Assembly: GCF_008087345.1 (NCBI RefSeq)
Contig: NZ_ML701736.1
Span: forward strand, 101,212-165,211
Source of the DNA: Nocardioides caldifontis
GTDB taxonomy: Bacteria; Actinomycetota; Actinomycetes; Propionibacteriales; Nocardioidaceae
Reading direction: 5' to 3'
Length of the DNA: 64,000 nt
Part shown: positions 47,569-55,668 of the stretch, piece after piece
How positions within the stretch are numbered: the first letter of the stretch is position 1
How the letters are laid out: each line of letters opens with the position of its first letter
The notes under the pieces: generated by a model
What the model was told of the DNA's origin: nothing
The model's database searches: none
Seen by the model: the letters and a program-made list of their open reading frames with translations, nothing else
Program-made: the position numbers and the translations under genes

Positions 47569-48178
47569 GCCGCCGGGCGGGCGGCTCCGTGTCGCGCACG
47601 TCGTGCCGCGCACGGTCGCCGAGGGGCCCGGCACGCGCTACGCGATCTGGGTGCAGGGGTGCACCCTGCGCTGCCCCGGGTGCTTCAACCCGCACCTGTG
47701 GACCAGCCGAGGCGGCACCCTCCGCCGCCCCGCAGACCTCGTCGCGGAGGCGACCGCGGCCGGGGCCGAGGGGATCACCGTGCTCGGCGGCGAGCCGCTC
47801 GACCAGCCCCGCGCGACCGCGGCCCTGGTCCGCCGGGCGCGGGCGGCGGGGCTGAGCACCGTGGTCTTCACCGGCCACACGCTCGAGGAGCTGCAGGCGC
47901 GCGGCGCCCCCGGCGTCGCGGAGGTGCTCGCTGCGACCGACCTGCTCGTCGACGGCCCCTACCGGGCCGAGCTGCCCGACCGCGCGAGACCGTGGCTGGG
48001 GTCGACCAACCAGCGGTTCCACTTCCTCACCGACCGCTACGGTCCGCCGGACGTGGTGGCGCCCGACCGGGTCGAGGTGCGGGTCGCGGCGGACGGTGCC
48101 GTCGAGCTCAACGGCTGGGCCGACGAGGAGCTGCTGGAGCTGCTCGCCGGCGACGTGGGGCGGCGCGCCCGGGGGTGA
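47552..48178 (+). CDS. NrdG-like radical SAM (4Fe-4S) activating-enzyme-type protein
   Basis: 208 aa from GTG 47552, overlapping the HhH gene by 17 bp. The radical SAM cluster motif CTLRCPGC (CX3CX2C, ~37) and the SAM-binding GGEPL (~77) are clear, with the short length of activases of the NrdG/PflA kind. No anaerobic ribonucleotide reductase gene is present in the window. The enzyme uses an iron-sulfur cluster and S-adenosylmethionine to generate a radical, usually on a partner protein. Here its partner is likely within the same operon. Confidence 0.85.
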   Translation: MSSTSEPPGGRLRVAHVVPRTVAEGPGTRYAIWVQGCTLRCPGCFNPHLWTSRGGTLRRPADLVAEATAAGAEGITVLGGEPLDQPRATAALVRRARAAGLSTVVFTGHTLEELQARGAPGVAEVLAATDLLVDGPYRAELPDRARPWLGSTNQRFHFLTDRYGPPDVVAPDRVEVRVAADGAVELNGWADEELLELLAGDVGRRARG

Positions 48179-48222
48179 GCCGGCCGAGGTTCACGGCGTG
48201 GAGCCCCGGGTAGGAGCGTCGC

Positions 48223-48741
48223 ATGGCTTCCGAGCGTGCACCGGTCGTCGTCGTCATGGGCGTCAGCGGCTCCGGCAAGACGACCGTCGGATCCATGCTC
48301 GCCGACCGCCTCGGGGTGGGGTACGGCGAGGCCGACGACTTCCACCCCCAGGCCAACGTCGACAAGATGGCCGCCGGCCAGCCGCTCGACGACGACGACC
48401 GGCGGCCGTGGCTGGCCGCGATCGGTGCCTGGCTCGAGGAGCGGCAGGAGGCCGGCGCGGTGGCGACCTGCTCGGCCCTGAAGCACGCCTACCGCGACAC
48501 GCTGCGCAGCCACGCGCCGAGCACGGTCTTCCTCCACCTGCACGGCAGCCGCGAGCTGCTGGAGGAGCGCATGGGGCGCCGCTCGGGCCACTTCATGCCG
48601 GCCTCGCTGCTCGAGTCGCAGCTCGAGATCCTCGAGCCGCTCGACGGGGAGGAGCGGGGGCTGACCGCGGACGTCGCGCTGACCCCGGAGGAGATCGTCG
48701 ACCGCTTCCTCGTCTGGTGGCAGGAGCCCGCCCCTGGGTGA
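48223..48741 (+). CDS. gntK: Gluconokinase
   Basis: 172 aa, the normal length. It phosphorylates gluconate to 6-phosphogluconate using ATP, feeding the pentose phosphate pathway. The P-loop is GVSGSGKTTVGSML (~13), followed by ADDFHPQANVDKMAAGQPLD (gluconate site), CSALKHAYRDTLR (~85) and RSGHFMPASLLESQ (~125). GTAGGAG lies 9 bases before the ATG. It follows the radical SAM gene by 44 bp in the same direction; no gluconate permease or GntR regulator is next to it. Confidence 0.93.
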   Translation: MASERAPVVVVMGVSGSGKTTVGSMLADRLGVGYGEADDFHPQANVDKMAAGQPLDDDDRRPWLAAIGAWLEERQEAGAVATCSALKHAYRDTLRSHAPSTVFLHLHGSRELLEERMGRRSGHFMPASLLESQLEILEPLDGEERGLTADVALTPEEIVDRFLVWWQEPAPG

Positions 48742-48768
48742 CGACCGCGGCCGGGTGCCCTGAGCGGG

Positions 48769-51405
48769 TCAGTCGACGTTCGGCGGCAGGAGCTCCGGCC
48801 CGGCCTCCGGCGGCCTCGGCTCGTCCTGGCGGTGGAGCCGGACGCCGACGAGGGCCACGTCGTCGTCGGCTCTCTCGGGGAACATCCGGGCCAGTACCTC
48901 GTCGCAGAGCTCGCCCAGAGTGAGGTCCCGCGTCGCCAGGTCGGCCAGCGTGTCACGCAGCGTCGCGGTCCCCACGTCGATGCCCTGCCCACGCCGCTCG
49001 ACCAGCCCGTCGGTGAAGAAGAGGAGGGTCGCGCCCCGGTCGAGCGTCACGACGGACTCGACCCGCCTGGTGCCCGGGTCGAGCCCGAGGAGGAGGTCGG
49101 ACTCCGTGGCGGCCAGCTCGGCGACCGAACCGTCCGGATGGAGGGCGAGCGGGGGAGGGTGACCGGCGTTCGACCACCGGACCCGGGTGACCAGCCGCTC
49201 GCGCTCCTCGTCAGTCTGCTCCAGCCGCGCGACGATCGCGGTCGCAGTCGTGTCCATCAGCAGGGTCTGCATGGCCCGGTCCGTGCCGACGAGCACCTCG
49301 GCGGGGCTGTCGCCGCTGTGCACCGCGATCGCCCGGACCAGGTTGCGCACCTGGCCCATGGCCGCCGCGGCAGCGGTGTCATGGCCGACGACGTCGCCGA
49401 TGACGACCACGGTCGCGCCGCCTTCCTGGAGGAAGGCGTCGTACCAGTCGCCGCCCACCTGGGCGACCTGCGCGGCCGGGCGGTAGCGCACCTCGATCTC
49501 GCAGTGGTCAGGCTCGGGCGGGTCGGTCAGCATGCTTCGTTGGAGCCCTTCGGCGAGCTCGCGCTGCGCGGCGTAGAGCCGGGTGTTGTCCAGGGCGAGC
49601 GCCGCCCGCTCCGCGACCTCGCGGAGGGTGTCGATGTCTGCCTGCTCGAAGCTGCGACGATCACCACCGCGGTAGAGCGTCAGCACCCCCACGGTGCGCC
49701 CGCGCCCACGCATGGGGACGAAGGCGAGCCGGCGCGGGTCGAGGTGGCTGATGAGCTCTCGGGCGCGCCCTGGGAGGAAGATCCGGTCCCACGTCTCGTC
49801 TGACACCGGGTCCACCACCATGGGGTCGGAGCTCTCCAGCGCACGGGCCATGAAGGACGCATCGGTCGCCGACGCGATCCTCAAGGCCGTGAACTCCTCG
49901 ACCACGGGGCGCAGTCGGGCGTCAGCGTGCCAGGAGCCCACGTCGCGCAGGGCGCGCCGCCAGTCGGCGTCGTCGGCGTCCTGGTCGAGGAGGGTGACCA
50001 CGCACCAGTCCGCGAAGTCGGGCACCACGGACGACGCGAGGCTCGCGACGGCCTTCTGGGTGTCCAGGGTCTCGTTGAGCTCGGCGGCCACCTTGGCGAG
50101 CAGGGCGCTGCGCCGGGCTGCGACCTGCACCTGCTCGCGGGCGGCCCTCTGCTCGGTGATCTCGACGAAGTAGACCGAGAGCCCGTCGGGGCTGGGCCAT
50201 CCGCGCACCTCGTACCACGCGTCGAGGGGTGGCGGGTAGTACGCCTCGAAGCTCACCGCCTCCGTCTGCTCCATCGCCCGGCGGTAGAAGGTCTCGAACT
50301 CGGTGCCGACCGCGGCCGGGAAGAGCTCCCAGATCGAGCCACCGACGAGCTCCTGGCGGCTGCGACCGAGGAGCCGCTCGGCCTCCCGGTTGACGTAGGT
50401 GAACCGGTAGCCCTGGTCGAGGCTGAAGAAGGCGCTGGTCATGGACTCCAGCACCCGGGCCAGGCGGGCCTCACCCTCCTGCACGGCGGTGGTGTCGAAG
50501 GCCGCCCCGAGCAGGCGTACCGCGATCCCGTCGTCGCCGAGGGCGCGCCCCCGGGCCGCCACCCACCGAACTCCGCCGTCGGGCTTCACCACGCGGTACT
50601 CCGCGGTGTACTCGCCGCAGTGCTCGATGGCATGACGCAGCGCCTGCGAGACGCGGTCGCGGTCGTCGGGGTGCAGGGAGTCGTTGAAGGACTCGATCGT
50701 CCCACCGAAGGTCTGCCGGTCCTTGCCGAAGAGGTCGAGCAGCCGGTCGTCCCAGCGCAGCTCGCCGGTGACGAGGTTCCAGTCGAAGGCGCCCACCCCG
50801 GCGGCGTCCATGGCGAGCTGCCACAGGAGCTGCTCCGACTCGTAGTCCGCGGTCAGCGCGGCGAGCTCGAGCTCGGCGACCACGGGCCCGGCGAGCTGCT
50901 CCAGGAGCGCCACGTCACCCTCGCGCCACTGCCGCGGGGCAGGGTCGAAGACGCAGAGCGCCCCGATGACGTGACCGTCGTCCGCGATGAGCGGGACACC
51001 GAGGTAGCAGCCGACCCGCCCGTCGGCGACCGCCGCGTGGCCGGCCACCCTCGGGTCGTGGGCCGCCCGCGCAACCACCAGCGGCTCACCGCTGGCGACC
51101 GTCCGGGCGCACAAGGAGTGCACGAGCGGCACCGTGCGGCCGACGACCTCGGCGGGCAGGCCGGCCCCTCCCGCGACGTGCTCGACGTCGGAGATCACCG
51201 AGACCTGCGCCGAAGCCGTGCCGAGCAGCCGCGCGGCGAGCTCGGCGAGTCGATCGAGGGCCGGGCTGCGGGCGCCACCCCGGGCGAGGCGGCGGGCCGC
51301 GGCGGCGCGCGCCGTCGAGCGGGCGTCGTCGACGTCCGCCACAGCGGTGGCCTCGGCCCGGGGATCGCTCGGGCGAGGACCTTCGTCGAGCTCCTCGTTC
51401 GGCAC
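48769..51405 (-). CDS. GAF-PAS-PAS-GAF PP2C/SpoIIE-type phosphatase
   Basis: 878 aa from GTG 51405. Order: GAF (~55-190, with LVHSLCARTVASGEPLVV), PAS 1 (~195-325), PAS 2 (~325-445, FFSLDQGYRFTYVNREAERL), a second GAF (~450-630, RLAFVPMRGRGRTVGVLTLY), and the PP2C-type SpoIIE domain (~640-862). The phosphatase metal-binding aspartates are in VGGDWYDAF, VIGDVVGHD and LFFTDGLVER. Such proteins sense light, redox or stress and dephosphorylate anti-anti-sigma factors in the SigB/SigF-type switch. No anti-sigma kinase or STAS gene is adjacent, so the partner is elsewhere. Confidence 0.9.
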   Translation of the reverse strand: MPNEELDEGPRPSDPRAEATAVADVDDARSTARAAAARRLARGGARSPALDRLAELAARLLGTASAQVSVISDVEHVAGGAGLPAEVVGRTVPLVHSLCARTVASGEPLVVARAAHDPRVAGHAAVADGRVGCYLGVPLIADDGHVIGALCVFDPAPRQWREGDVALLEQLAGPVVAELELAALTADYESEQLLWQLAMDAAGVGAFDWNLVTGELRWDDRLLDLFGKDRQTFGGTIESFNDSLHPDDRDRVSQALRHAIEHCGEYTAEYRVVKPDGGVRWVAARGRALGDDGIAVRLLGAAFDTTAVQEGEARLARVLESMTSAFFSLDQGYRFTYVNREAERLLGRSRQELVGGSIWELFPAAVGTEFETFYRRAMEQTEAVSFEAYYPPPLDAWYEVRGWPSPDGLSVYFVEITEQRAAREQVQVAARRSALLAKVAAELNETLDTQKAVASLASSVVPDFADWCVVTLLDQDADDADWRRALRDVGSWHADARLRPVVEEFTALRIASATDASFMARALESSDPMVVDPVSDETWDRIFLPGRARELISHLDPRRLAFVPMRGRGRTVGVLTLYRGGDRRSFEQADIDTLREVAERAALALDNTRLYAAQRELAEGLQRSMLTDPPEPDHCEIEVRYRPAAQVAQVGGDWYDAFLQEGGATVVVIGDVVGHDTAAAAAMGQVRNLVRAIAVHSGDSPAEVLVGTDRAMQTLLMDTTATAIVARLEQTDEERERLVTRVRWSNAGHPPPLALHPDGSVAELAATESDLLLGLDPGTRRVESVVTLDRGATLLFFTDGLVERRGQGIDVGTATLRDTLADLATRDLTLGELCDEVLARMFPERADDDVALVGVRLHRQDEPRPPEAGPELLPPNVD

Positions 51406-51468
51406 TCGGCCACCTCTCGTCGCGGACCCCCGAGTGGTGATCTTAGGCGGTAAGGCAGCGATGCGCCG

Positions 51469-51876
51469 TCACCCGACGAAGATGCAGAACGGGTGGCCCG
51501 CCAGGTCGGCGAAGACGTAGAGCGGCTCCTCCTCGTCGTCCGAGCGGTCCAGCAGCAGGGCCGCGCCGAGTCCTTCGGCCCGTGCGCGCTGTCGCTCGAG
51601 CTCGGCCACGTCCGGCACCGTCATGTCGAGGTGGAGCTGCATCGGCACCTCGTGGCTCGGCCAGGTGGTCCGTCTGAGCTCGTCGACCAGCTGGAAGGCC
51701 AGCTTGCGGACACCTCCCTGGTCGGTGAGGACGAGCCAGTCCGGCTCCTGCTCGTCCGGTCCCGGCTCGTCGCCGGGTCGGTAGCGGAGCCCGAGCAGCT
51801 GCCGGTAGAACTCCGCGAGCTCCCGGGTGCGGGTCGTGTCGAGGACGGTGTGCAGCAGCTGCGGGTACGACGGCAT
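51469..51876 (-). CDS. VOC-family protein (glyoxalase-like)
   Basis: 135 aa from ATG 51876. The single VOC module reads LLHTVLDTTRTRELAEFYRQ (~10), a PMQLHLDMTVPD centre (metal histidine), and the end VFADLAGHPFCIFVG. The glutamate in the final strand, normally a metal ligand, is replaced (HPFCIF), so binding rather than catalysis is possible. It lies 14 bp after the CPBP gene end and shares its direction, so it may be the last gene of a small unit. Confidence 0.83.
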   Translation of the reverse strand: MPSYPQLLHTVLDTTRTRELAEFYRQLLGLRYRPGDEPGPDEQEPDWLVLTDQGGVRKLAFQLVDELRRTTWPSHEVPMQLHLDMTVPDVAELERQRARAEGLGAALLLDRSDDEEEPLYVFADLAGHPFCIFVG

Positions 51877-51890
51877 GCCCCCGTCCTACC

Positions 51891-52697
51891 TCACCGGTGG
51901 TGGACCCCGGCCCGACGGACCGCAACGGCGGCGGCTGCGAGGCCGAGGGCGAGGACCGCGGCGTAGCGGATCCAGTCGTGGTCCGTGTCGAGCAGCTCGC
52001 CGCTCACGTTGAACGACGCGTGCAGCAGCGCCACCGCGAGCAGGCTCCCAGCGGTCCAGCGGTCGAGCGCGCCGATCAGCAGCCGCAGCCCGACCGCGGA
52101 GCCGAGCAGCGCGACGACGTTGAAGGCGACGGCCCCTGCGGTGTCGGTGTCGTGGAAGGCGAGAGGCAGGTGGATCCCGGCGAACAGCACGGCGACCACG
52201 AGCGCACCGCGGACGTAGCCCCAGCGGGCGGTGGCGCGGCGCTGGGCGAAGCCGGCCCACGCGAGCTCCTCCCACAGGTTGATGATCAGGACGCTGGACA
52301 CCACGTTGACCGCGAGGGCGGCGACGAGGGCGACGTCGACCTGCTCCTCGACCCCGAGCACGGCCGCGCCGGCCCAGGTCAGCGCCGGGAGCGCCAGCAC
52401 CGCGGGGAGGAGCCAGGCGAGGGGGCGGGGGAGCCGCGTGGTGTCGCGGAGGAGCGCGCGGACGCTCCCACCCGCGCGTCGGGTCAGCAGGAGCGCCGGC
52501 AGCAGCAGCCCGAAGAAGTTGGTGAGCAGCACGAACGGCTCGACCGGGAGGTCGAGCACCAGCGGCACCCCCAGGAACAGCCAGCCGCTGGGGACAGCGA
52601 AGGCGGCGAAGGTCAGCAGCGGCGCGAGGTCGTCGGCGCCGTGCTTCTGTCGGTCGCCGCTCGGCTGCCGGGCCGCCGGGAGGGTCGTACTGGTCAT
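51891..52697 (-). CDS. CPBP-family (CAAX-like) intramembrane metalloprotease
   Basis: 268 aa from ATG 52697, with GAGGTGAG 7 bases upstream; the longer open frame shadows the glycosyltransferase. Seven to eight membrane helices are predicted. The catalytic pair is in WEELAWAGFAQRR (EEXXX motif, ~160) and the zinc histidines in FAGIHLPLAF (~193) and LHASFN (~240). These enzymes cleave peptides in the membrane; bacterial ones often serve self-immunity to bacteriocins or maturation of secreted peptides. A TGTTGT-N7-ACAACA inverted repeat lies 21 bp upstream of the ATG. Confidence 0.85.
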   Translation of the reverse strand: MTSTTLPAARQPSGDRQKHGADDLAPLLTFAAFAVPSGWLFLGVPLVLDLPVEPFVLLTNFFGLLLPALLLTRRAGGSVRALLRDTTRLPRPLAWLLPAVLALPALTWAGAAVLGVEEQVDVALVAALAVNVVSSVLIINLWEELAWAGFAQRRATARWGYVRGALVVAVLFAGIHLPLAFHDTDTAGAVAFNVVALLGSAVGLRLLIGALDRWTAGSLLAVALLHASFNVSGELLDTDHDWIRYAAVLALGLAAAAVAVRRAGVHHR

Positions 52698-52717
52698 CGT
52701 TCTCACCTCGTCGATCT

Positions 52718-52736
52718 TGTTGTTGAGGTGACAACA
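52718..52736. promoter_or_regulatory. Inverted repeat TGTTGT-N7-ACAACA (putative operator)
   Basis: Six-bp perfect arms separated by seven bases (TGAGGTG) lie 21 bp upstream of the protease start. The same arms with the same spacing occur at 35918-35936 inside the acyltransferase gene. A TetR/MarR-type binding site is possible; no matching regulator gene is adjacent. Confidence 0.35.
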
Positions 52737-52807
52737 TCGCGAGGAGACGCAGCCATGCCGTGCCGCGCGGCCGGTGCAGACAACCAGGACCCTCGTCCTG
52801 GTCCCGG

Positions 52808-53539
52808 TCAACGGCTGGAACCCGCGAGCCGCTGCTGCCAGCGTTCCCACGGTGGCTGGGCGGCCCAGCCGACGCGGAGGGTGTTCACCGCGCGGCGCAT
52901 CCGCCGCCCCAGCTGGGCACGGCCCCGGAGGCACCGGGCGGAGACGCCGACGCGGAGCCGCCGGTCGTGGCGGATGCGCCGTCGGGGCCCCAGCACGAAG
53001 GCGAGGTCGATGTCGTCGTGCAGCTCGGGGTCGTCGCGGTGCACCAGCTGGCGAACCTCGAGCCAGACCTGGCGCCGCATCGCCATGTTCGACCCCCAGA
53101 GTGCGGGGTGGCCGAGCGCGAGGTGCACGGTCGCGAAGTAGGTCCCGAGGTAGAGCCACGTCATCACCCGGCGCACCACGGGCGGCAGGTCGTAGAACGT
53201 GCCGGAGCCGGTGACGGCATCGGCGCCGGCGTCGATCCCGGCGGCGACCCGTGCGACCCAGTCGGCCGGCGGAACGCTGTCGGCGTCGCACCGGGCGATC
53301 ACGTCGCCCCGGGCGGCGTCGTACCCGGTCGAGGCGGCAGCCGGGATCCCGGGCCGGGGCTCCTCGACCACCCGCGCGCCGTGCGCTCTGGCGACGGCCG
53401 CGCTCTCGTCGGTGGAGCCGTTGTCGACGACGACGACCTCGAGCGGCGTCACCGTCTGACGGCCCAACGCCTCGAGGCACCGGCGGAGCATGGCGGCGTC
53501 GTCCTTGACCGGGATGACGACCGAGACCGTGAGGCTCAC
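52808..53539 (-). CDS. GT2-family glycosyltransferase (candidate carotenoid glycosyltransferase)
   Basis: 243 aa from GTG 53539. GT2 features are visible: VSVVIPVKDDAAML (~5), VVVVDNGSTDES (~38), the metal-binding DXD-like ARCDADSVPPADWV (~86) and GSNMAMRRQVW (~150). It is at the 3' end of the carotenoid operon, and its start overlaps the annotated end of the preceding YjdF-like gene (GTGA). In Corynebacterium and Micrococcus, carotenoid clusters also carry a CrtX glucosyltransferase that glycosylates C50 carotenoids, so this gene is a plausible CrtX; this is inferred from position. Confidence 0.8.
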   Translation of the reverse strand: MSLTVSVVIPVKDDAAMLRRCLEALGRQTVTPLEVVVVDNGSTDESAAVARAHGARVVEEPRPGIPAAASTGYDAARGDVIARCDADSVPPADWVARVAAGIDAGADAVTGSGTFYDLPPVVRRVMTWLYLGTYFATVHLALGHPALWGSNMAMRRQVWLEVRQLVHRDDPELHDDIDLAFVLGPRRRIRHDRRLRVGVSARCLRGRAQLGRRMRRAVNTLRVGWAAQPPWERWQQRLAGSSR

Positions 53540-54138
53540 CGTGCCACGAAGGGCGGGTCGACGGCGCGGGTGCGCGAGCGGCTCCGCGCCGGGACGAGAG
53601 CGACGACCACCGCGGCTGCCAATGCCCCCGCGCCCCCGGCCACCAGGTCGCCGAGGGTGTCGGCGTAGCCGACCTGGATCCGGCTGTCGACCTGCGTGTG
53701 GCCGTATCACTCGCCGAGCTCCCAGAGCACGCCGAGCGCGAGACCGAGGGCGGCGACGACGACCGCGGCCCCGAGCCGTGCCCTCCTCGGGTACGGCGCC
53801 CCGGCGCCGGTGAGGACGCCGAGCGCGACCAGCGCCTCGAACAGGGCGGCAGCGCCGAGCCCGGTGGCCACGAGGTGCACCGGGACGTCCAGCCAGGAGT
53901 ACCGGAGATACAGGTCGAGCAGGCTGGCCCAGGCGCCCGCGACCAGCATCAGGCCGGTGGCGGCGTCGGTGGCGGGCCGGGTCAGCAGCCGGAGCAACGT
54001 GAGGGCGAGCAGCACCAGGGCGAAGAGCGCGGCGGCCACGCCCTTGCCGGTGCCGAGCGCACCCAGGAAGCTGAGCACACCCACGACGCGGACGGCGTCG
54101 GCCGCCAGCCGGGTCCACGACCTGCTCGCGAGCGTCAT
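53536..54138 (-). pseudogene. YjdF/DUF2238-like membrane protein with in-frame TGA stop
   Basis: From ATG 54138 (overlapping the UbiA stop as ATGA) the frame runs to TGA 53707-53709 after VLWELGE, then continues without any shift for 56 more codons (YGHTQVDSRIQVGYADTLGD...) to a TGA at 53536-53538. That second stop overlaps the glycosyltransferase start in the GTGA style of the rest of the operon. The conserved text in YjdF-type proteins is WE..EW followed by DT.GDL, so the stop almost surely replaces a tryptophan codon (TGG to TGA). Five or six helices are expected; the last is lost in the truncated form. A sequencing error or a real nonsense change are both possible. Confidence 0.75.
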
Positions 54139-55031
54139 GAGGACCAGCGTGCCCAGATCAGCAGCTGGGTGAGGAGGAACCCGGTGACGTAGTTGAGCCA
54201 CAGGAACCGCTGCCACCCGGCGTGAGCCTGCTCTGCCGCGGCGTCGTCGAGCGACCGGAAGCGCCAGACGTTGTGCAGGTAGGGGAGGACCAGCAGTGCC
54301 GCGAGCGCGCCCGGCCAGCCGGTGCCGAGGGCGGTCAGCCCTGCCCCGGCGTACAGCAGGAGGGCGACGCGGACGGTGGTCGCGGCTCCGAGGACGGTGC
54401 CGATCGAGCCGATCCCGGCGGCGCGGTCGGCGCCGATGTCCTGGACGGCGCCGAAGGCCTGCGACGCCATGCCCCAGAGGAAGAACGAGACGAGTGCGCA
54501 CAGCGCCACCCGGTCGAGCGTCCCGCCGGCCAGCGCGAAGCCGAAGACGGCCGGGCCGACGAAGTGGGTGCTGGAGGTGACCGAGTCGAGGAACGGCCGC
54601 TCCTTGAACCGGAGCCCCGGCGCCGAGTAGGCGACGACCGCGAACACCACGACGGCGAGGACGGCCGCCGAGGCGACCGACCCCCACGCCAGGAGGAGCA
54701 CCAGGAACGGCAGGTTCGAGGCCACGGCCGCGACGATCGTGGCGCGGTGCCACCGCGAGGAGAGCACGACCCCCTCGACACCGCCCTTGCGGGCATTGCG
54801 CAGGTCGGACTCGTAGTCGAAGACGTCGTTGACGCCGTACATCAGCAGGTTGTACGGCACCAGGAAGTAGAGGGTGCCGACGACCAGCGCGGTGTCGAGC
54901 CCGCCGCCCACCAGCACGTAGGCGGCCGCGAACGGGTAGCCGGTGTTGACCCAGCTGAGCGGGCGCGACGAGCCGACCAGCGAGGAGAGGAGCCCGGGGT
55001 CGGCCGGAGGTGCGGTGGCCACGGCTGTCAT
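54135..55031 (-). CDS. crtEb: UbiA-family prenyltransferase, lycopene elongase (CrtEb-like)
   Basis: 298 aa, with about eight helices. The first aspartate-rich motif is NDVFDYESDLRN (~68) and the second is QDIGADRAAGIGS (~195), the prenyl-diphosphate-binding sites of the UbiA family. CrtEb adds two C5 units to lycopene to make C50 flavuxanthin. ATG 55031 overlaps the crtYf stop (ATGA). The gene order crtE-crtB-crtI-crtYe-crtYf-crtEb is that of Corynebacterium glutamicum, supporting decaprenoxanthin- or sarcinaxanthin-type pigments. Confidence 0.9.
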   Translation of the reverse strand: MTAVATAPPADPGLLSSLVGSSRPLSWVNTGYPFAAAYVLVGGGLDTALVVGTLYFLVPYNLLMYGVNDVFDYESDLRNARKGGVEGVVLSSRWHRATIVAAVASNLPFLVLLLAWGSVASAAVLAVVVFAVVAYSAPGLRFKERPFLDSVTSSTHFVGPAVFGFALAGGTLDRVALCALVSFFLWGMASQAFGAVQDIGADRAAGIGSIGTVLGAATTVRVALLLYAGAGLTALGTGWPGALAALLVLPYLHNVWRFRSLDDAAAEQAHAGWQRFLWLNYVTGFLLTQLLIWARWSS

Positions 55032-55345
55032 CGTGCCCGCCTCGACGGTCTCGGGGCGAGCAGGGCCCACAGGGCCGGCAGGGCGAGCGCCGACGCGACC
55101 GGCCAGGCGAAGTCCTCGACCGGGGCCAGGATCACGTGCCAGCCGAGCAGCCGGTCCTCGTCGAAGCGGAAAAGGTCGGCGGCGATCATCAGGCTGTCGA
55201 ACACGGCGGTCAGCACGAGGAGGACCGCGGTCACGGCCGCGGTGCACAGCCACCAGCGGCGCCCCGGCCGGCGGACGGCGGCGGCGACGGCGGCGACCAC
55301 GGCGGAGCCGGCGAGGAACAGCAGGGCGACGGCGGGGTAGCTCAT
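55028..55345 (-). CDS. crtYf: C50 carotenoid epsilon-cyclase subunit CrtYf-like
   Basis: 105 aa with three helices. Small lycopene-cyclase-type half: FDSLMIAADLFRFDEDRLLG then WHVILAPVEDFAWP (~72), the PVED motif shared with the partner. Two such halves form the heterodimer that cyclises the C50 chain ends. ATG 55345 overlaps the crtYe stop; its own stop overlaps crtEb. The length is as expected for these halves. Confidence 0.88.
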   Translation of the reverse strand: MSYPAVALLFLAGSAVVAAVAAAVRRPGRRWWLCTAAVTAVLLVLTAVFDSLMIAADLFRFDEDRLLGWHVILAPVEDFAWPVASALALPALWALLAPRPSRRAR

Positions 55346-55668
55346 GACGGCTCCTCCACGCGCAGCAGCCGGCGGCCGAGGCCGTGGAGCACCATCGTCA
55401 GGTAGGGCAGGAACGCCACGAAGAACAGCTCCTCGACCGGCAGGTCGGGTGCCACCTCGATGCCGGTCATGAACTCCGACCGGCCGCGCTCGTAGAGCTC
55501 GAAGTGGAGCGCCACCAGGTCCCAGGCGAGGAAGAGCGTGAACCCCGCGGCGAAGACGACGGCAGCGCGGCGCGGGTCGGCCCAGAAGAAGAGCTTCCAC
55601 CGTCGGTCCGTCAGCGCCATGCAGCCGAGGACGAAGAGGAGGCTCGCGAGGTAGACCAGCGAGCTCAT
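55342..55668 (-). CDS. crtYe: C50 carotenoid epsilon-cyclase subunit CrtYe-like
   Basis: 108 aa with three helices. It contains the cyclase signature LPVEELFFVAFLPYLTM (~75) and the first-helix pattern LVYLASLLFVLGCMALTDRR. It pairs with CrtYf to close epsilon (or gamma) rings on the C50 carotenoid; CrtYe/CrtYf order and size are conserved in Corynebacterium. Its start overlaps the crtI stop (ATGA). Confidence 0.88.
   Translation of the reverse strand: MSSLVYLASLLFVLGCMALTDRRWKLFFWADPRRAAVVFAAGFTLFLAWDLVALHFELYERGRSEFMTGIEVAPDLPVEELFFVAFLPYLTMVLHGLGRRLLRVEEPS

Noticed and set aside
47552..48178. Anaerobic ribonucleotide reductase system
   Set aside because: The radical SAM protein is NrdG-like, but no NrdD gene is present and the gene overlaps the AAA/DUF operon instead.
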